From Microbacterium sp. (GTDB lineage: Bacteria > Actinomycetota > Actinomycetes > Actinomycetales > Microbacteriaceae), in the NCBI GenBank assembly GCA_003476465.1, contig DMUE01000088.1, positions 1 to 10,183 of the forward strand: 10,183 nt of DNA, written 5' to 3'. This document shows, in pieces, positions 7,032-10,183 of the stretch (the stretch's first letter is position 1; every line of letters begins with the position of its first letter). The notes beneath the pieces are model-generated. The model was given only the letters and a program-made list of their open reading frames with translations. It was not told the DNA's origin and made no database searches. The position numbers and the translations under genes were made by a program.

Positions 7032-8417
7032 TTGACTGACCCGAACCCCCTCACCCTGCGCGTCGCGATCGTCGGCGCCGGCCCGGCCGGAATCTACGCA
7101 GGCAACATCCTCGCGAACTCGGTGGCCGCGGGCGGCGGCACCGTCAGCATCGACCTGTTCGACTCGCTGCCGGCTCCGTACGGCCTGATACGCTACGGGG
7201 TCGCACCAGACCACCCGCGCATCAAGGGCATCGTGAACTCGCTCCACGAGATGCTGGATGCGGGCTCCATCCGCTTCCTCGGCAACGTCGAAGTGGGTCG
7301 CGACATCGCGATCGACGACCTGCAGGCGCGCTACGACGCCGTGATCCTCGCCACCGGCGCGATCCGGGATGCCGCGCTCGACGTCCCGGGCATCGACCTG
7401 CCCGGCTCGTACGGTGCGGCCGACTTCGTGGCCTGGTTCGACGGTCACCCCGACGTCCCGCGCGAATGGCCGCTGGATGCCGCCGAGGTCGCGGTGATCG
7501 GGAATGGCAACGTCGCCCTCGACGTCGCGCGCGTGCTCGCCAAGCACGCCGTCGACCTGCGCTCGACCGAGGTGCCCGACAACGTCCTGGCAGGGCTCGA
7601 GGCCTCCAGGGTCACCGACGTGCATGTCTTCGGCCGCCGCGGACCGCTCGACGTCAAGTTCACGCCGATCGAGCTGCGCGAACTCGGGGAGGTGCCCGAC
7701 GTCGACATCGTGCTCGCCGCCGAGGACTTCGCCGAGCTCGAGCTGGCCGCCGGGTCGAGCAACCAGCTCAAGGTGATCCTGCGCACCTTCCAGGCCTGGC
7801 GGACCCGGGGCACCACGGGTGCCAGCCGACGTCTGCACCTGCACTTCTGGCACGCGCCAGTCGCCGTCCTCGGCGATGAGCGGGTCGAGGGGGTGCGGTT
7901 CGAACGCACCGCGCCGGACGAGCACGGGGTCGTCCGCGGCACCGGCGAGCTCCGCGACATCCCCGTGCGGGCGGTCTACCGCGCGGTCGGGTACTACGGC
8001 ACGCCCGTCGTGGACGCGCCTTTCGACAACACCCGCGGCGTGATCCCGAACGTCGAAGGACGGGTCATCGCGGCATCCGGCGCCGCACCCGTTCGCGGGC
8101 TGTATGCGACCGGGTGGATCAAGCGCGGACCGGTGGGCCTCATCGGCCACACCAAATCCGACGCGATGGAGACGATCGCCCACCTCGTCGCCGACGCGGA
8201 AGCCGGGCTGCTCGCGGTGCCGGTCATTGGCAGCGATGTCCTCGAGCTGCTGGACGAGCGCGAGGTCTCCTACACCACCTGGGACGGCTGGCTCGCACTC
8301 GAAGCTCACGAGCGCGGGCTCGGCGCGGCGCACCTGCACACCCGCGAGCGCGTCAAGGTCGTCCCGCGGGGCGAGCAGGTCGAGATATCCCGCGCCGACA
8401 GCCTCGCGCTGTCATGA
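7032..8417 (+). CDS. fprA: FprA-type ferredoxin-NADP reductase (adrenodoxin reductase-like)
   Basis: This 461-residue FAD enzyme passes electrons from NADPH to ferredoxin. Visible motifs are the FAD-binding [14 protein letters not shown] at 11-24, [18 protein letters not shown] at about 49-66, the NADP-binding [13 protein letters not shown] at 155-167 with GRRGP at 201-205, and the closing FAD motif [20 protein letters not shown] at about 359-378. Length and motifs match mycobacterial FprA (about 456 residues) and adrenodoxin reductase rather than plant-type FNR. The start is taken as TTG at 7032, 43 bp after cobA. The stop overlaps the ATG of the ferredoxin gene (ATGA), so the two redox partners are probably made together. 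In this operon the pair most likely feeds electrons to sulfite reductase, as proposed for the fpr2 gene in the corynebacterial sulfate cluster. Confidence 0.95.
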   Translation: MTDPNPLTLRVAIVGAGPAGIYAGNILANSVAAGGGTVSIDLFDSLPAPYGLIRYGVAPDHPRIKGIVNSLHEMLDAGSIRFLGNVEVGRDIAIDDLQARYDAVILATGAIRDAALDVPGIDLPGSYGAADFVAWFDGHPDVPREWPLDAAEVAVIGNGNVALDVARVLAKHAVDLRSTEVPDNVLAGLEASRVTDVHVFGRRGPLDVKFTPIELRELGEVPDVDIVLAAEDFAELELAAGSSNQLKVILRTFQAWRTRGTTGASRRLHLHFWHAPVAVLGDERVEGVRFERTAPDEHGVVRGTGELRDIPVRAVYRAVGYYGTPVVDAPFDNTRGVIPNVEGRVIAASGAAPVRGLYATGWIKRGPVGLIGHTKSDAMETIAHLVADAEAGLLAVPVIGSDVLELLDEREVSYTTWDGWLALEAHERGLGAAHLHTRERVKVVPRGEQVEISRADSLALS

Positions 8418-8743
8418 CGTACGTCATCGCGCTGCCCTGCGTCGATGTGAAGGACCGCGCGTGCATCGACGAGTGCCCGGTCGACTGCATCTACGAGGGC
8501 GAGCGCTCGCTCTACATCCACCCCGACGAGTGCGTAGACTGCGGGGCGTGCGAGCCGGTCTGCCCCGTCGAGGCGATCTACTACGAGGACGACGTGCCCG
8601 ACGAGTGGCAGGACTACTACACGGCGAACGTCGAGTTCTTCGATGACATCGGCTCCCCCGGCGGCGCGGCGAAAGTGGGCGTCTACGCGAAGGATCACCC
8701 GTTGATCGCGGCCCTGCCGCCGCAGGGAGCCGCGCATGACTGA
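8414..8743 (+). CDS. fdxA: Seven-iron ferredoxin ([3Fe-4S][4Fe-4S], FdxA-like)
   Basis: This 109-residue soluble electron carrier has the cysteine pattern of a 7Fe ferredoxin. Cys9, Cys17 and Cys21 (C-X7-C-X3-CP) with a distal Cys50 make the [3Fe-4S] site, and Cys40, Cys43 and Cys46 (CVDCGAC) with Cys25 make the [4Fe-4S] site. The acidic tail after residue 58 ([12 protein letters not shown]) and ANVEFF are typical of actinobacterial FdxA/FdxC proteins. It is translationally coupled to fprA (ATGA, no clear ribosome binding site of its own) and overlaps the next gene by eight bases. Its likely role is to carry electrons from FprA to sulfite reductase; the partner assignment is from gene order. 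The symbol is given by family resemblance. Confidence 0.93.
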   Translation: MTYVIALPCVDVKDRACIDECPVDCIYEGERSLYIHPDECVDCGACEPVCPVEAIYYEDDVPDEWQDYYTANVEFFDDIGSPGGAAKVGVYAKDHPLIAALPPQGAAHD

Positions 8744-9689
8744 CAAGTCAGCTGAGGTCGTTGATGCGCTGATCTTCGGCGGGGGGCCAGCCGGGCTGTC
8801 CGCGGCGCTCAACCTCGCGCGGGCGCGGGCAACTGTGATGGTGATCGACGCCGGGCGGCCTCGGAACGCGGCGACGCTGCGCTCGCACGGCTTCCTCACC
8901 AGGGACGGCATCTCGCCGCTCGAGCTGCGCAAGCTCGCCCGCGCCGAGATCGCCGAGTATCCAACGGTGCGGGTGCTCGACCGCACAAGCGTTACGACGC
9001 TGTCGGAGGTGTACGGCGAAGACGGCGTCCGCTTCCTCGCGACGTTTCGGGGACGCCGATCGGGCGGCCCTTCGACCGTCTCCGCGAGGTCGGTGCTCAT
9101 TGCGACGGGACTTCGCGAGACGCTCCCGGCGATCCCGAGCTTGCGCGGCTTCTACGGCATCACGCTGTTCAGCTGCGCGGCGTGCGATGCCTGGGAGCTG
9201 CAGGATCGCCCGCTGGCTCTGATCGGCGAGACTCCGGACATCCCTGTCCGCGCACGCCTCATCGCACGCTGGACGGATGACCTCACGGTCTTCACGAACG
9301 GCGCGAACGTCGTCGACACCGCGGAAGAGTCCGAACTGGCGGCATCCGGCATCGTCGTCGAACGCCGGCGCATCGACGACCTCGAAGGCGACCGTGGCGT
9401 CATCTCAGCCGTGCGGCTGTCGGACGGCTCCCGCATCCGCATCGATGGAGGGTTCATCCGTCCCCGGTGGGATCCGGCGTTGGACTTTCTCGACGGCATT
9501 GCGGTGGGCCGCGACTCCGAGGGCCATCTGCTCGTCGACCGGTCCGGCCGCACGTCAGTCCCCGGGCTTTACGCGGCGGGGGATGCCGCTGCTCCAGGAC
9601 CGCAGCAACTCATCGTCGCCGCCGGTCAGGGCGCCCGCGCCGCGGCCGTGCTGATCCACGACATAGTGGGCGTGCGCACCGCGCACTGA
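8736..9689 (+). CDS. Thioredoxin-reductase-like FAD oxidoreductase with CxxC
   Basis: This 317-residue protein has the two-domain fold of low-molecular-weight thioredoxin reductase: FAD site [18 protein letters not shown] at about 11-28, ATG motif [11 protein letters not shown] at 121-131, a redox pair in [10 protein letters not shown] (Cys147 and Cys150), and the second FAD motif [19 protein letters not shown] at about 277-295. The pyridine-nucleotide site, normally GxGxxA plus a basic HRRxxxR patch, is poor: residues 161-170 read [10 protein letters not shown], and no such patch follows. It may use another electron donor, or be a related flavoprotein disulfide reductase. The gene overlaps fdxA by eight bases with AGGGAG at 8724-8729, so it reads as the last gene of the operon. 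Codon use looks slightly less biased (more GGG, CCA, TCA, ACT) than in the genes before it. Supplying thiol electrons to CysH is a possible role, not shown. Confidence 0.85.
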   Translation: MTDKSAEVVDALIFGGGPAGLSAALNLARARATVMVIDAGRPRNAATLRSHGFLTRDGISPLELRKLARAEIAEYPTVRVLDRTSVTTLSEVYGEDGVRFLATFRGRRSGGPSTVSARSVLIATGLRETLPAIPSLRGFYGITLFSCAACDAWELQDRPLALIGETPDIPVRARLIARWTDDLTVFTNGANVVDTAEESELAASGIVVERRRIDDLEGDRGVISAVRLSDGSRIRIDGGFIRPRWDPALDFLDGIAVGRDSEGHLLVDRSGRTSVPGLYAAGDAAAPGPQQLIVAAGQGARAAAVLIHDIVGVRTAH

Positions 9690-9921
9690 ACCGGTTAGCT
9701 GCTCAAGGTTCTTCGGCTGAGCTTGGCGGGGCTCTAGGGACGGTTGAGCCAATAGATGTGGTGTGTCCGAGCAGAAACCGGCGGTGGCTTGACCGCTTGC
9801 CGGGGTCGTCGCTTACGAATCGAAGCCGTGGTTGCCGCCGCTGCACCTTCGACATCGGAACAATATGACGTGGCGCGATGACGTCGCGCGCCTCACGGCG
9901 CACGCTAATGATTTCTCAAGC
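9690..9921 (+). other. Intergenic stretch without a supportable gene
   Basis: About 230 bp separate the last operon gene from the insertion sequence end. Short open frames on both strands lack family motifs and plausible ribosome binding sites. Two hairpins are visible. One spans 9778-9803 (CCGG/CCGG arms around CGGT...ACCG, with an unpaired CTTG on the 3' side). The other is at 9873-9889 (GCGCGA, loop TGACG, TCGCGC). Neither is followed by a T run, so no classic intrinsic terminator is called, although the operon must end somewhere near here. The base composition is lower in GC than in the operon genes. It could be a remnant of an older insertion. Confidence 0.5.
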
Positions 9922-10183
9922 GGTGGTCAAGTCCTTTGAGGTGGTGTACGGATCGGGTCTCGTGATTCTTCGTGGGGGTTATACGGTGAGGGCTCGGTAG
10001 TCAGGTTCGGGGACCTCCTCGGGTTCGACGGCGGGTTCGCCGACGCGGCGGGCTCGGGCGAGGGCGTCGAGGCCGAGTAGCGGCGTTGCTTAGCCAGTCA
10101 TCGCGCTGCTCGGCGAGGACCGCGCCGACGAGTCGGATGACGCTGTCGCGATTCGGGAAGATCCCGACGACGTCGGTGCGGCG
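9922..10183 (-). mobile_element. IS256-family insertion sequence, terminal part (partial)
   Basis: The element runs in from the right edge on the - strand. It contains the C-terminal part of an IS256-type transposase, followed by about 55 bp of noncoding end. That end, read on the - strand, includes CCGTACACCACCTCAAAGG and GACTTGACC, resembling the ends of actinobacterial IS256 elements as I recall them. The exact tip, near 9922-9930, cannot be fixed because the other terminal repeat and the target duplication are outside the window. Confidence 0.7.
9979..10183 (-). pseudogene. IS256-family transposase C-terminus, frameshifted
   Basis: Read on the - strand from 10183, the frame gives [18 protein letters not shown], then [15 protein letters not shown], a strong match to the conserved C-terminal part of IS256/Mutator DDE transposases. 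After the Asn codon at 10085-10087 the frame is lost. Adding one C between 10084 and 10085 and one C between 10078 and 10077 restores [19 protein letters not shown] and then [13 protein letters not shown] with a TAA stop at 9979-9981. The gene is thus broken by two single-base deletions seven bases apart, and the N-terminal part with most of the DDE residues lies outside the window. The copy is probably inactive unless the deletions are sequencing errors. Confidence 0.82.

Noticed and set aside
6990-8339. A 449-codon - strand open frame opposite fprA
   Set aside because: It is a shadow of fprA; no recognisable domain or start signal.
9778-9803. Hairpin considered as the operon terminator
   Set aside because: The stem is interrupted and no T run follows, so it does not meet the pattern of an intrinsic terminator.
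9703-9903. A 66-codon - strand open frame in the intergenic stretch
   Set aside because: Arg/Ser-rich, with no family resemblance and no convincing ribosome binding site; not supportable as a gene.
1-10183. CRISPR arrays, tRNA or rRNA genes, toxin-antitoxin or phage-defence systems
   Set aside because: No regularly spaced repeats, cloverleaf-like segments or defence-type motifs were seen. The window is metabolic genes plus one insertion sequence end.

Overview
The window comes from a high-GC Gram-positive bacterium, most likely an actinobacterium of the Microbacteriaceae (Microbacterium-like). The evidence is the very high GC at third codon positions, an FprA-type (adrenodoxin reductase-like) flavoprotein paired with a seven-iron ferredoxin, the gene order, and repeated use of the context GGATGCC for Asp-Ala. 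The genus is inferred from these features, not from any search.

Positions 1-9689 hold one tightly packed set of genes, all on the + strand, for assimilatory sulfate reduction. In order they are: the 3' end of a ferredoxin-type sulfite reductase (1-300); an iron-sulfur APS/PAPS reductase, cysH (297-1040); the two subunits of ATP sulfurylase, cysD (1037-1945) and cysN (1945-3273); a three-gene ABC importer of the sulfonate/nitrate/taurine class (lipoprotein 3327-4382, ATPase 4385-5257, permease 5247-6170); uroporphyrinogen-III C-methyltransferase (6167-6988); ferredoxin-NADP reductase (7032-8417); a 7Fe ferredoxin (8414-8743); and a thioredoxin-reductase-like flavoprotein (8736-9689). Most junctions overlap by a few bases (ATGA or TGATG), so one transcript with translational coupling is likely. 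The promoter lies upstream of the window.

The genes form a nearly complete chain. The importer brings in a sulfur oxyanion, probably sulfate or a sulfonate. CysDN makes APS and CysH reduces it to sulfite. Sulfite reductase then makes sulfide with electrons passed from NADPH through FprA and the ferredoxin. CobA makes precorrin-2 for the siroheme of sulfite reductase. No APS kinase (cysC) is present, and CysH carries the full cysteine set of a [4Fe-4S] reductase, so direct APS reduction is the likely route. The last flavoprotein has a CxxC redox pair but a poor NADPH-binding motif, and its job is the least certain.

After 9689 comes about 230 bp with no supportable gene and a few small hairpins. 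It is followed, on the - strand, by the end of an IS256-family insertion sequence. The transposase C-terminus is readable (stop at 9979-9981) but is broken by two single-base deletions of C, at about 10084/10085 and 10077/10078. The right edge of the window therefore enters a mobile, decaying region that borders the sulfur operon.
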